From: Paenibacillus donghaensis
Lineage (GTDB): Bacteria > Bacillota > Bacilli > Paenibacillales > Paenibacillaceae
DNA: 64,000 bases
Assembly (NCBI RefSeq): GCF_002192415.1
Contig: NZ_CP021780.1
Coordinates: 2,728,001-2,792,000, forward strand
Reading direction: 5' to 3'
Shown: positions 32,439-41,902 of the stretch, in pieces
Numbering within the stretch: the stretch's first letter is position 1
How the letters are laid out: each line of letters starts with the position of its first letter
Position numbers and translations under genes: made by a program
The notes under the pieces: model-generated
Database searches by the model: none
What the model saw: only the letters and a program-made list of their open reading frames with translations
Told to the model about the DNA's origin: nothing

Positions 32439-34484
32439 GTGGACAAGACATATCGTTTAGGCATTGACATCGGCGGTACATTTACAGACGTGATTGTGAT
32501 GGACGAGCAGGGCCGGATAGCTGCGGCGCTTAAGACTCCTTCAGTGGCCGAAGCACCTGAGCAGGCCATCTTCCAGGCCTTGGAGCAGCTTCAGGCTTCG
32601 GGATTGGATACTGCCCGCATCGAGAGGTTCGTGCATGGCACCACACTGGGCGTCAATACACTGATCGAACGCAGTGGAGCGGTTACGGGCCTGCTGGTTA
32701 CAGCAGGCTACCGTGACATTCTGGAGATCCGCCGGCTAAGGCTGGAGAATACGACGAACCTCTATGGAGATAAAACACTGCCGCTTGTACCCCGTCATCT
32801 GGTGCAGGAAGTGGATGAGCGTCTGCTCGCTAACGGCAGCGTCCATACCCCGCTTCATGAAGAGCAGCTGCTGCAGGCTGTGGAGGTATTGGTGGAGGCA
32901 GGGGTTGCTGCCGTTGCCATCAGCTTCCTTCATGCTTACGCCAATCCTCAGCATGAGCAGCAGGCCGCATTATGGATCCGCAGGCGTTATCCTCAGCTGT
33001 TCATCTGCACCAGCAGCGAGGTCTGGCCGCAGCAGCGTGAATATGAGCGTACGCTCGCTACGGTCATGAACGCATATGTTGGCACACGGATGGGCTCTTA
33101 TTTCAAAAGACTGGAAGCAGGTATTGGAGCATACGGCGTGCAAGCGAGTGTGCTGTCCACTATGTCCAACGGGGGCGTAATGACAGCAGCGCGCGCCTCT
33201 CTGGAGCCAGTCAAGACCCTGTTGTCCGGCCCGGCCTCGGGTGTTATCGGGGCAACATACATTGCAGAGCGGGCAGGACTGAAGCAGGTGGTCACATTTG
33301 ACATGGGCGGAACCAGTGTCGATGTGGCACTGATCGACGGCTCACCGGTATATTCCACCGAGAACCATGTGGGGGACTTCCCGGTTATCCTCCCGGCCAT
33401 TGATGTAACCGCGATTGGCGCCGGGGGCGGGTCCATCGCTTGGGTGGATTCGGTGGGCGTGCTGAAGGTCGGCCCGCGCAGCGCGGGAGCGAATCCTGGC
33501 CCCGCCTGCTACAACAGGGGAGGGATGCAGGCCACCACTACGGATGCTTACCTGCATCTGGGCGTGCTGCAGGCTGACCGATTCCTCGGAGGCGAAATGC
33601 AGCTGGTGCCACAGCTCGCGGAACAGGCGCTGCAGCGGCTGGGTGATTCCTTGGGACTCAGCTCCAGACAAGCCGCACAGGCGATTCTTGATGTGGCAAC
33701 GGCGAATATGTATGCCCAGTTCTCGCCGCTGATGGCCCGTAAGGGCGTAGACCCGCGGGACTTCACCCTGCTGGCTTATGGCGGCGCGGGTCCCATGCAC
33801 GCTTTTTTGATGGCAAGGGAGGTAGGCATCCGCAAGGTGCTGATTCCGCCATCACCGGGGACACTGTGCGCCATGGGTTGCGCAGTTGCCGATCTGCGCA
33901 ATGATTTTGTGTACACGCTGCACACAAGCGCAGGCCAGCTGGAGCCGGATGAACTGCAGCGGCATTTCATGACTCTGGAGCAACAAGGCCGCCGCTGGAT
34001 TGGAGAAGAAGCCGCAGGGGGAGTGAGGCTGGCAGGTGTTGATGTGCTTTTCAGTGCCGATATGCGATATGAGGGACAAGCCTTTGACCTCGAAGTCCCG
34101 CTGACCGAGCCGGAATGGAACGATCCTGAAGCAGCGCAGCATAGATTTCATGAGCAATATCAAGCCGTCTTTGGAGTTAACCATTCGGAAGCGGAGGTCA
34201 TGTTCGTGAATCTGCGCGCTACAGTAATCGGCAATACCCCCAAACTGCCTGCAATGGAAGTGCCTGCAGCTGCAGACTCCTGCCAAGTGGAGGAGAGCCG
34301 CTTAATTGACTTTGACGGCGAGATACAGCTGACCAAGGTTATCGGCAGGGAACATCTAAGCACAGAGACCCGGCTGGCGGGACCTGTCATTATCGAAGAG
34401 TACGACACCACTGTTTTTGTACCGGCAGGTTTCTCCATCTGCAGGGACCAGCATGGCAATATTATCGGGGAGGCAGAAGGATGA
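32439..34484 (+). CDS. hyuA: Hydantoinase/oxoprolinase family, subunit A
   Basis: A 681-residue ATP-dependent amidohydrolase subunit of the N-methylhydantoinase A / 5-oxoprolinase / acetone carboxylase beta class. The actin-like ATP-binding motifs are LGIDIGGTFTDVIVMDEQG at the N-terminus and VVTFDMGGTSVDVALIDG in the middle, followed by GAGGGSIAW and AYGGAGPMHAF. The GTG at 32439 has GAGGAGGG upstream; it begins 15 bp after the regulator. It overlaps hyuB by 4 bp (ATGA), indicating translational coupling and complex formation. The true substrate (hydantoin, oxoproline, creatinine-derived methylhydantoin or other) is not fixed by sequence. Confidence 0.92.
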   Translation: MDKTYRLGIDIGGTFTDVIVMDEQGRIAAALKTPSVAEAPEQAIFQALEQLQASGLDTARIERFVHGTTLGVNTLIERSGAVTGLLVTAGYRDILEIRRLRLENTTNLYGDKTLPLVPRHLVQEVDERLLANGSVHTPLHEEQLLQAVEVLVEAGVAAVAISFLHAYANPQHEQQAALWIRRRYPQLFICTSSEVWPQQREYERTLATVMNAYVGTRMGSYFKRLEAGIGAYGVQASVLSTMSNGGVMTAARASLEPVKTLLSGPASGVIGATYIAERAGLKQVVTFDMGGTSVDVALIDGSPVYSTENHVGDFPVILPAIDVTAIGAGGGSIAWVDSVGVLKVGPRSAGANPGPACYNRGGMQATTTDAYLHLGVLQADRFLGGEMQLVPQLAEQALQRLGDSLGLSSRQAAQAILDVATANMYAQFSPLMARKGVDPRDFTLLAYGGAGPMHAFLMAREVGIRKVLIPPSPGTLCAMGCAVADLRNDFVYTLHTSAGQLEPDELQRHFMTLEQQGRRWIGEEAAGGVRLAGVDVLFSADMRYEGQAFDLEVPLTEPEWNDPEAAQHRFHEQYQAVFGVNHSEAEVMFVNLRATVIGNTPKLPAMEVPAAADSCQVEESRLIDFDGEIQLTKVIGREHLSTETRLAGPVIIEEYDTTVFVPAGFSICRDQHGNIIGEAEG

Positions 34485-36460
34485 TCACAGATAAGGTGTT
34501 TCTGGAAATCTTTAATAACCGTGTCCAGGCGATCGTCGAGGAAATGGCCCATGTAGTGCTGCGAACGGGGTTCACCGCTTTTGTCAAAGAGACGGGTGAT
34601 TTCGGAACCTACCTGCTCTCTCCGGCCGGCGAGACCTTCGGCTCTCCGCTTGATACCGGCTATAATCTATCACTTGGCATTCCAGCCGCGCCAACCCTGC
34701 AGGCTGTCGGCGATTGGCAGGAAGGGGATATTGTCATCTGCAATGATCCGTATACGACCGAAGGGATGGTTACCCATCTGCCGGACATTCATCTGATCAA
34801 GCCCTACTTTCATGAAGGTCAAATTATCGCGTTCGGGATGTGTTTTGTCCATTCCTCGGATGTCGGCGGGAAGGTTCCGGGGAGCGTCTCCCCCACCGCT
34901 TATGATATTCATATGGAAGGCATCCGCATTGCACCGGTCAAGCTCTATGAAGCAGGTAAGGTCAATGAGCAGGTGATGCGGCTGCTGCTGGACAACAGCC
35001 GTATCCCCGACCAGAATCTGGGCGACCTGAAGGCGCTGATGGCGGCCCTGAACCGGGGAGAGAGCCGGCTTCAGGAATTAATTGCCCGCTACGGTGCTGT
35101 CCAGGTTGAACAAGGAATCGCTGACCTGCTGGAATATGCCGAGCTGAAGGGCAGAGCCATTGTAAACGAGATTCCCGACGGTGCTTACGATTTCTGGGAC
35201 TATCTAGAGGATGGACCGGGAGGGTATCCCATCCGGCTGCGCTGCCGGCTGACGATTGCCGGGGAAGACATCCATCTTGACTTCACAGGGACCGACCCTC
35301 AGGTCAGAGCCTCCTTCAATATTCCGACCTTCAATCAGCAAGGACATTATATGCTGGTGCCGGCATTAATCCGCTATTTCCGCACCATCGATCCCTCGAT
35401 ACCCTGGAATTCGGGCATGATCCGGATGGTCAGCAATCACGTGCCGGATGCCAGCGTCCTGAATCCTGAGCCGCTCGCGGCTGTCGGTGCCCGGGCTGCC
35501 ACCTTTATCCGGGTAATGGATGTGATTACCGGAGCGTTAAGCAAGGCTCAGAGCCATAAGCTGCCTGCGGCGGGAGCCGGCCAAGCCTGCATTGTGATGA
35601 TGGCCATGACGGACCCCATAACCGGAAAGAAGAAGGTGGGTGTCATTCAGCCGGTCTGCGGCGGCTCCGGTGCACGGCCGATGAAGGACGGGATTGACGG
35701 CATGGACTTCGCCGTAGGCCATCTGCGGAATATTCCCGCAGAGACAGCAGAAGCAGAGATGCCGATTCTGATTGAGCGGTATTCGCTCAGGGCCGACTCT
35801 GCCGGTCCGGGTAAATACCGCGGCGGCAGCGGCATTGAGCTTAAAGTCCGGGTGCTCAGCCCGGATACAGTGATGACTGCCCGCAATATGGAACGCATGT
35901 CGTTCCAGCCTTGGGGGCGGCTTGGTGGCGGAGTCGGGCAGCATGGCGAAGCTATCCTGAACGCCGGGCAGACCGGCGAGCGGCAGTTGGGCCGGATCGA
36001 TGAGCTGCTGCTGCAGCCGGGCGACTCGGTGACCTTCCTCTCCCAAGGCGGAGGCGGGTATGGCGATCCTTATCTGAGGAGCAGCACCGAGGTGATGAAC
36101 GATGTGCGCAGCGGGCTGCTCTCGCCCGGGTGCGCCGCTGAATACTATGGCGTGGTTGTAGATGAGCATGGAATCAACGAAGCTCTGAGCCTGCAGCAGC
36201 GGGAAGGCCATACAGAGAACCTGGAGCCATTCAGCTACGGGGAGGCAAGAGAAAGGTTTGAGCAGCTATGGACCGATGAAATGCAGAACAGCCTGGGACA
36301 GGCCTTGCGGTCTTATCCGCTGGCGCTGCGCGATTATCTGAAGCGGCAGACGATGGGAGATATTGAACAAGCGGTTCAAGCCGGAGAATCGGTAACCGCC
36401 TCCGGAATACCTCAGCGAATGGAAGCTGTCCGCAGCAGGATTGGACTAAAGATCACCTAA
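34481..36460 (+). CDS. hyuB: Hydantoinase/oxoprolinase family, subunit B
   Basis: A 659-residue partner of HyuA. Family segments are clear: FVKETGDFGTYLLSPAGE near the N-terminus, GDIVICNDPYTTEGMVTHLPDIHLIKPYF, and the late RYSLRADSAGPGKYRGGSG and SQGGGGYGDP. It is somewhat longer than typical (~520-600 residues), with a C-terminal tail of about 100 residues. Subunits A and B together couple ATP hydrolysis to opening of a cyclic amide. The next gene (binding protein) follows after 24 bp. Confidence 0.92.
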   Translation: MITDKVFLEIFNNRVQAIVEEMAHVVLRTGFTAFVKETGDFGTYLLSPAGETFGSPLDTGYNLSLGIPAAPTLQAVGDWQEGDIVICNDPYTTEGMVTHLPDIHLIKPYFHEGQIIAFGMCFVHSSDVGGKVPGSVSPTAYDIHMEGIRIAPVKLYEAGKVNEQVMRLLLDNSRIPDQNLGDLKALMAALNRGESRLQELIARYGAVQVEQGIADLLEYAELKGRAIVNEIPDGAYDFWDYLEDGPGGYPIRLRCRLTIAGEDIHLDFTGTDPQVRASFNIPTFNQQGHYMLVPALIRYFRTIDPSIPWNSGMIRMVSNHVPDASVLNPEPLAAVGARAATFIRVMDVITGALSKAQSHKLPAAGAGQACIVMMAMTDPITGKKKVGVIQPVCGGSGARPMKDGIDGMDFAVGHLRNIPAETAEAEMPILIERYSLRADSAGPGKYRGGSGIELKVRVLSPDTVMTARNMERMSFQPWGRLGGGVGQHGEAILNAGQTGERQLGRIDELLLQPGDSVTFLSQGGGGYGDPYLRSSTEVMNDVRSGLLSPGCAAEYYGVVVDEHGINEALSLQQREGHTENLEPFSYGEARERFEQLWTDEMQNSLGQALRSYPLALRDYLKRQTMGDIEQAVQAGESVTASGIPQRMEAVRSRIGLKIT

Positions 36461-36484
36461 ACTTCAATCTAAGGAGAGTTAACA

Positions 36485-37642
36485 ATGACAAATGCAATGA
36501 ATAAACGTTCGGTATTTCTGACCAGTCTCACTCTAGCCTCTCTGCTTGCCTTGTCCGCCTGCGGTGGAGGGAATGCAGCATCTCCTTCCAATAATACGGC
36601 TAATACGGCGACTGACTCTCCGGGTACGGCAGCCACGGACAGCGGAGAGAAGGTCAAGCTGACCATGTTCATCTGGGCAGGCTCCAATCAGGATATCGTA
36701 CCCAAAGAGGTAGTAGCCGAATATGTCAAAGCTCATCCGAACGTGGAGGTTACGTTTGAAGAATCCTCCAACTCTGTGATGTATCCCAAGATGGTGGCAG
36801 GCAAGCAGGCCGATGCCAATAATCCCGTGGTCAATTTTGGTTATTTTAACGCAGATGCCAGTGCCAAAGGGTTGAATGATGATATGTGGGAACCGCTGGA
36901 TCCTGCCATCGTCACCAACATGAAGGATATCCCGGAAGCCTTCCATACTGCAGATAACAAGGGTATTGTATGGGGCGTATCTTCCTTTGCCCTGGTCTAT
37001 AACAAGGATCTGGTGAAGACACCGCCAACCAGCTGGAATGATTTATGGACGAACGAAGAGTTTAAAGGCAAATCCGCAATGTGGGATTACATGTTCTACG
37101 CCTACATTTCTCCGCTGATTGCCGTGAAGGGTGATGAGCTTGGAGCCACCTATGATAATCCCGAGCCTGCCTTCAAGTTCTGGGCGGAGCACAGCGATCA
37201 GATCGGAACCCTGGTTACCTCCAACGACCAATTAAAAGGACTGCTTGATTCCGGTGATGCCCTGATTGCCCCATTCAGTGCACAGGTAGCACAGACCTGG
37301 ATCGATGGTGGCTCCCCGCTGGCGGTTACCTACCCTTCGGAAGGGGCGATTTCCTTCCCTTATTCTCTTCAGGTGGTGAAGGGCTCCACACCGGAGCAGC
37401 AGAAAGTGGCCAACGAAATTATCAATGAGCTGCTCAGTGCAGATGCGCTTTCCCGCTACGCCGAAGCTACAGGCACTCCCGTTACCAGTACAACAGCTGC
37501 TATTCCCGACAAATACAAGGATGATCCATCATTCTCGATTGAAGTTCAGAGCAAGGGTATTAATCCCGACTGGGCAACCCTGGCCAAGGACAGCTCTAAG
37601 TGGAAGGAATTCTGGGACCGGCTGGTCAAAACTGAGCTGTAA
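36485..37642 (+). CDS. Extracellular solute-binding lipoprotein, PotD/spermidine type
   Basis: A 385-residue substrate receptor of a polyamine/opine-type ABC importer. The signal peptide ends in ALSAC (Cys26 lipidated), followed by a low-complexity Asn/Thr/Ala linker. The domain begins KLTMFIWAGSNQDIVPKEVVAEY and has the cluster D/F segments (GIVWGVSSFALVYNKDLVKTPPTSWNDLW). AAGGAGA precedes the ATG. The ATPase and two permease genes follow directly. Linkage to hyuAB suggests that it binds the amide or hydantoin-like substrate of those enzymes (inference). Confidence 0.9.
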   Translation: MTNAMNKRSVFLTSLTLASLLALSACGGGNAASPSNNTANTATDSPGTAATDSGEKVKLTMFIWAGSNQDIVPKEVVAEYVKAHPNVEVTFEESSNSVMYPKMVAGKQADANNPVVNFGYFNADASAKGLNDDMWEPLDPAIVTNMKDIPEAFHTADNKGIVWGVSSFALVYNKDLVKTPPTSWNDLWTNEEFKGKSAMWDYMFYAYISPLIAVKGDELGATYDNPEPAFKFWAEHSDQIGTLVTSNDQLKGLLDSGDALIAPFSAQVAQTWIDGGSPLAVTYPSEGAISFPYSLQVVKGSTPEQQKVANEIINELLSADALSRYAEATGTPVTSTTAAIPDKYKDDPSFSIEVQSKGINPDWATLAKDSSKWKEFWDRLVKTEL

Positions 37643-37693
37643 GCCGTAGAGCATCCTATGAAATTCTCACAACATTGGAGGGAGGAGCGGAGA

Positions 37694-38821
37694 ATGAGCA
37701 ACGATCAAGATGACATCGCAATTGAAACACGTGCGGCAGTGAAACGTTATGCAGGACAAACGGCGGTGAACCAGGTTCACTTGCAGGTCAAACGGGGAGA
37801 ATTCGTCTCCCTCCTGGGTCCAAGCGGCTGCGGCAAAACTACCCTGCTTCGGCTCCTGGGCGGTCTGGAGCACCCCGACGAAGGCCTAATCCTCTTGTCA
37901 GGTAAGGATGTTACCCACATCCCTGCATATGGGCGGAACACGAATATGATCTTTCAGCAGCTTGCCCTGTTTCCGCACATGGATGTCTACAATAACATCG
38001 CTTATGGATTGAAAGTGCAGAAGACCGGAGCAGCCGAAATTAAACGCCGGGTGGGCGAAATTCTGGAGCTGGTGCAGTTGGGAAGCTACAGCCGCCGCTC
38101 CATCTCACAGCTCTCCGGCGGACAGGCCCAGCGCGTGGCCATCGCGCGCGCGTTGGTTAACCGTCCTGAGGTGCTGCTGCTGGATGAGCCGCTCTCCGCA
38201 TTGGATATGCAGCTGAGGCTGGACATGCAGCGGGAGCTGAAGCGAATTCAGCGGGAATTCGGCGGAACCTTTATATTTGTAACCCATGACCAGCATGAAG
38301 CGATGAATATGTCAGACCGGATCGGAGTCATGAAGGCCGGCAGACTACTGCAATATGGCACACCCTCCGAGATCTATGAACGTCCAGCAGACAGCTTTGT
38401 AGCCAAGTTCATCGGGGATACGAACCTGCTGCCCGCTCAGGTGAAGAGTAGGGATCATACAAATCTGCTTGTGGAGAGCTGCGGTGAAAAGGTGGTTGCT
38501 GGCCGTTCCAAGCTCAAGTTGGCTGCACAGGCCGGAGTTCACGGCATGTTGTCCATTAGGTATGAATATGTCAGAATCGGTCCTGCCGCTGAACACTGTG
38601 TGAACCGCTGGATGGGCACCGTAACTGACAGTACTTACGGCGGAGCGAATATTCAATATTCACTGGAGGCTGGACCGCAGCTCAAGCTGCAGGCGAATGT
38701 GCTGTACCAGCCGGGAGATATCCGGTATCAGCCCGGAGAGCAGGTGCAGCTGGGATTTAACGCCGAGGATGTTCTGTTCCTGGAGGATGCCCTGTCGGGG
38801 CACGGGGAGGAACCGGGATGA
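37694..38821 (+). CDS. ABC importer ATPase, PotA type
   Basis: A 375-residue ATP-binding subunit with Walker A LLGPSGCGKTTLLRL, Q-loop NMIFQQLALFPHM, signature LSGGQAQRVAIARAL, Walker B VLLLDEPLSALD and the switch His in FVTHDQHEAM. The C-terminal ~110 residues form the TOBE/OB domain of polyamine-type ATPases. The ATG at 37694 has GGAGGGAGGAG upstream; an in-frame ATG at 37658 lacks one. It overlaps the first permease by 4 bp. It energises import through the two following permeases. Confidence 0.93.
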   Translation: MSNDQDDIAIETRAAVKRYAGQTAVNQVHLQVKRGEFVSLLGPSGCGKTTLLRLLGGLEHPDEGLILLSGKDVTHIPAYGRNTNMIFQQLALFPHMDVYNNIAYGLKVQKTGAAEIKRRVGEILELVQLGSYSRRSISQLSGGQAQRVAIARALVNRPEVLLLDEPLSALDMQLRLDMQRELKRIQREFGGTFIFVTHDQHEAMNMSDRIGVMKAGRLLQYGTPSEIYERPADSFVAKFIGDTNLLPAQVKSRDHTNLLVESCGEKVVAGRSKLKLAAQAGVHGMLSIRYEYVRIGPAAEHCVNRWMGTVTDSTYGGANIQYSLEAGPQLKLQANVLYQPGDIRYQPGEQVQLGFNAEDVLFLEDALSGHGEEPG

Positions 38822-39732
38822 GTGCGAAATCCAGCCGTTTTATTGAGCTGTTGTCCTCCCGAAATCACTCCTGGGTCACCCAACTGCTGCTCCTGTTGCC
38901 CTCACTGCTGCTGATGGGCATCGTTTATCTCGGCGGTCTGCTGATCTTTGGAAGGTACAGCTTCGATCTGTACGAGAACGGCACACTGGCCCGCGCCTGG
39001 AGCAGCCATGCCTACCGAGCATTTCTTACTGACCCTTATTATTGGACACTCATCGGTACTACCTTCCGGATTGCGCTGAAAGTAACCTGCTGGAGTCTGC
39101 TGCTCGGTTATCCGCTGGCCTACTGCATCGCCGGGCTGCGCAGTCCCGGCTGGAGACAGACGCTGCTGCTGATTACCTTTCTGCCACTCCTGGTCAGTGC
39201 GGTGGTCCGCTCCTACGGCTGGCTGCTGCTGCTCTCCCGCCAGGGCTTTATGAACTGGCTGTTTATCCGGCTTGGCTTCACCGACAGCGGGTTTGAAATG
39301 ATGTACAACGAGACAGGTGTTGTAGTTGCACTGGTTCATATCTTTCTGCCGTTTATGATTTTTCCGCTGCTGAATGTGTTGTCGCAGAGTGATCCTTATC
39401 TGAAGGCCGCAGCTCATGATCTGGGCGCAGGGAAATGGCGAACGTTTCTCACCATTACCTTGCCCTTATCCGCACGGGGAATCGCCAGTGGTGTACAGAT
39501 TGTATTTACGTTATGCCTCACCGCCTTCACTACCCCCCAGCTGATCGGCGGGGGACGGGTGATGACCTTGCCGGTCTTTATTTACCAGCGGACACTGGAC
39601 ACCAATTGGCCGATGGCTGCGGTAGCCAGCCTGTTCTTGTTCGCCGCTTCGATAGCTGTCTCGCTGCTGGTTAACCGAACAGCAGAATGGCTGATGTATC
39701 GGCGGACCGTGGCAGAAGGGGGTTCCCGCTGA
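38818..39732 (+). CDS. ABC importer permease, PotB type
   Basis: A 304-residue inner-membrane permease with six predicted helices and the cytoplasmic coupling loop AAHDLGAGKWRTFLTITLPLSARGI that docks onto the ATPase. Overlaps the ATPase gene before it and the second permease after it (TGATG), so the three are translationally coupled. The N-terminal ~20 residues before the first helix are polar. Pairs with the next gene to form a heterodimeric pore. Confidence 0.92.
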   Translation: MSAKSSRFIELLSSRNHSWVTQLLLLLPSLLLMGIVYLGGLLIFGRYSFDLYENGTLARAWSSHAYRAFLTDPYYWTLIGTTFRIALKVTCWSLLLGYPLAYCIAGLRSPGWRQTLLLITFLPLLVSAVVRSYGWLLLLSRQGFMNWLFIRLGFTDSGFEMMYNETGVVVALVHIFLPFMIFPLLNVLSQSDPYLKAAAHDLGAGKWRTFLTITLPLSARGIASGVQIVFTLCLTAFTTPQLIGGGRVMTLPVFIYQRTLDTNWPMAAVASLFLFAASIAVSLLVNRTAEWLMYRRTVAEGGSR

Positions 39733-40580
39733 TGAGAATGAAAGCCGGATGGAGCTTTAAATGGCTGCTCTATGCAGCAGCAGGGCTGATCTGCCTGTAT
39801 CTGCTGTCCCCGCTGCTGATGATTGCCGTGACCTCTATCAGTACAGGCAGCTCCAGCAAGTTTCCGCCTGCAGGGCTGTCACTGGAGTGGTACCAGAAGC
39901 TGAGCGAGCAGACGCAATTTCTGGAGGCTTTCCGCAACAGCATGATTGCCTCCTCCGGAGCTACACTATTGGCCCTGTTCTGCGGCACCTTGGCTGCCTT
40001 GGCGATTGTGCAATATCCTTTTCCGGGGAGAGGGCTGCTGCGTGCTTTGTTTATGTCACCTATGGTGGTTCCGAAGATCACACTGGGTATCGCCTATTTG
40101 ATTCTTTTCTCCAGAATGCATATTGCCGGCGGCCTGTTCGCGCTGATCCTGGGCGAGGCTGTTATCGTCTTTCCCTTTGTGCTCTCCATTATTGGCGGAG
40201 CATTGGCAAATTTAAGCCCGGTTCACCGGGAAGCGGCAGCTGATCTGGGTGCAAGTCCGGTGCGGATCTTCTTCACCGTCACCTTGCCCCAGCTTCGTCT
40301 GTCACTGCTGCTCGCAGGCTCGATTTCGTTCGTCTTTACCTTTGACCAGGTGGAGACTGCGCTGCTTATCCTGCGGCAGGGAAGCTACACCTTGCCTATT
40401 CAGCTGTTCCTCTATATGGAGAAATGGCAGGACCCTACCATTGCCGTCGTTTCTGTTGTGCTGATTGCTTTCGCGCTGGCTCTGTTCTTTGTGATCAAGC
40501 TGGTCGTCCGGTCGGCTCCGGGAGTGGCTACGCTGCTGGGTGAGCGTCCTAAGAAGAAACGGCTTCGCCGTCCAATGTAA
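39732..40580 (+). CDS. ABC importer permease, PotC type
   Basis: A 282-residue permease with six helices and the coupling loop AAADLGASPVRIFFTVTLPQLRLSLL. The ATG at 39732 overlaps the preceding stop (ATGA); the frame upstream to 39687 is just the shadow of the previous gene. It ends in a basic tail (GERPKKKRLRRP). With the preceding gene it forms the transmembrane channel for the substrate delivered by the lipoprotein. Confidence 0.92.
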   Translation: MRMKAGWSFKWLLYAAAGLICLYLLSPLLMIAVTSISTGSSSKFPPAGLSLEWYQKLSEQTQFLEAFRNSMIASSGATLLALFCGTLAALAIVQYPFPGRGLLRALFMSPMVVPKITLGIAYLILFSRMHIAGGLFALILGEAVIVFPFVLSIIGGALANLSPVHREAAADLGASPVRIFFTVTLPQLRLSLLLAGSISFVFTFDQVETALLILRQGSYTLPIQLFLYMEKWQDPTIAVVSVVLIAFALALFFVIKLVVRSAPGVATLLGERPKKKRLRRPM

Positions 40581-40624
40581 GAGCAGGCTCTATTGCTGCG
40601 ACAAAATAAAAGGAGGACCTCCCA

Positions 40625-41836
40625 ATGAATCAGCTTAATGGCCTTGCACCGGCAGCGAACCGGGAACGGGCTTCACAAATTATGGACAACCATGGGCTGG
40701 CTGCTCTTATTGCAACTACTCCGGAGAACGTCACCTACACCTTGGGCTCGCCGCTGCGGGCGAGTAACTGGACCATGCAGATCTATGCAGTAATGCCGAA
40801 AGAACCATCCGTACGATCTTGTGTAATTATTCCAACCAACCGGCTTGGTGTGGTCGCGCAGACGGGGATCGAAGGAGTGGACCTGTATCTGTACAGTGAT
40901 TTTTTCGTGGAGGGGTCTATTGAAGGCAAACCTTCCACACCGGACATCGACCGGTTCTACCAGTTAATGCAGTCTACCCGCAGCTATGCCGGACCCGTGG
41001 AAGCGCTGGAAGCCGCGCTTGCAGATCTTGGCATTACAGGCCAGCCTATCGGTGTCGATGAGATGCGGATTGCGCCTGAACATCTTCAGCGGCTGGCTGA
41101 AGGTCTTCCCGGCGGGAGAGCGATTCCCGCCTATAAGCTGTTCCGCGAGATCCGTCAGATCAAAACACCGCTTGAGGTGGAGCGCCTGCGCCGGGCAGCG
41201 GCTCTGAACGAGCAGGCGGAGCTGGAGCTGATCGGCCTGATCGCCGCAGGTGTGCATGAAGCGGAGCTGGCTGAGCACTACCGGCTGACAGTGATGAAGG
41301 GCGGGGCGACGCCCGCGATGACTGCGGTGGGAGCCGGTCCGCGCAGCGCGCTGCCGCTGATCGAGAATTATTTCCGGGTCATTGAACCGGGAGACCAGGT
41401 GCGCTTTGATCTGTGCCTTACGCTGGACGGATACTGGGGAGATACCGGACGTACAGCAGTATTGGGTGAACCGACAGCCTGGCAGCAGCGGCATTTCCAG
41501 GCTGTGCGGCATGGCTGGGAGCAGGCGCTGGACACGGTTCGTCCCGGAGTAAAAGCCTCGGAGGTATTTGCTGCGGCGGTAGGACGGGTACAGAAGGAAG
41601 GCATCCCCCACTATAGACGCCAGCATGTAGGCCATGCTATCGGATTGGAGCTGTACGATGACATCATCCTTGCGCCAAATGATCACCGGGAACTACAGCC
41701 TGGAATGGTCTTCTGCGTAGAGGTGCCCTATTATGAGCTGGGAGCAGGCGGTTTTCAAATTGAAGATACAGTTGTGGTCACTGAGGACGGTTACGAATTC
41801 CTGACACATATGGAACGCAAGCTGTTCCTTAAATAA
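40625..41836 (+). CDS. M24 family metallopeptidase / creatinase-like enzyme
   Basis: A 403-residue pita-bread-fold enzyme: creatinase-type N-terminal domain (about 1-170) and M24 catalytic domain (about 175-400). Likely metal ligands are recognisable in RFDLCLTLDGYWGDTGRT (two Asp), HVGHAIGLELYDD (His) and FCVEVPYYELGAGGFQIEDTVVV (two Glu), so a dinuclear metal peptidase (Xaa-Pro dipeptidase/aminopeptidase) is possible. Some M24 members (creatinase) are metal-free hydrolases of C-N bonds, which would fit a hydantoin/creatinine route. AAAGGAGG precedes the ATG; it follows the permease by 44 bp in the same operon. Confidence 0.88.
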   Translation: MNQLNGLAPAANRERASQIMDNHGLAALIATTPENVTYTLGSPLRASNWTMQIYAVMPKEPSVRSCVIIPTNRLGVVAQTGIEGVDLYLYSDFFVEGSIEGKPSTPDIDRFYQLMQSTRSYAGPVEALEAALADLGITGQPIGVDEMRIAPEHLQRLAEGLPGGRAIPAYKLFREIRQIKTPLEVERLRRAAALNEQAELELIGLIAAGVHEAELAEHYRLTVMKGGATPAMTAVGAGPRSALPLIENYFRVIEPGDQVRFDLCLTLDGYWGDTGRTAVLGEPTAWQQRHFQAVRHGWEQALDTVRPGVKASEVFAAAVGRVQKEGIPHYRRQHVGHAIGLELYDDIILAPNDHRELQPGMVFCVEVPYYELGAGGFQIEDTVVVTEDGYEFLTHMERKLFLK

Positions 41837-41902
41837 CAGCAGGGGGTTCCGGTCAACCGGTCCTTACTGCCGTCCGGGACGACCCGTATAGAAGGTGATG
41901 AC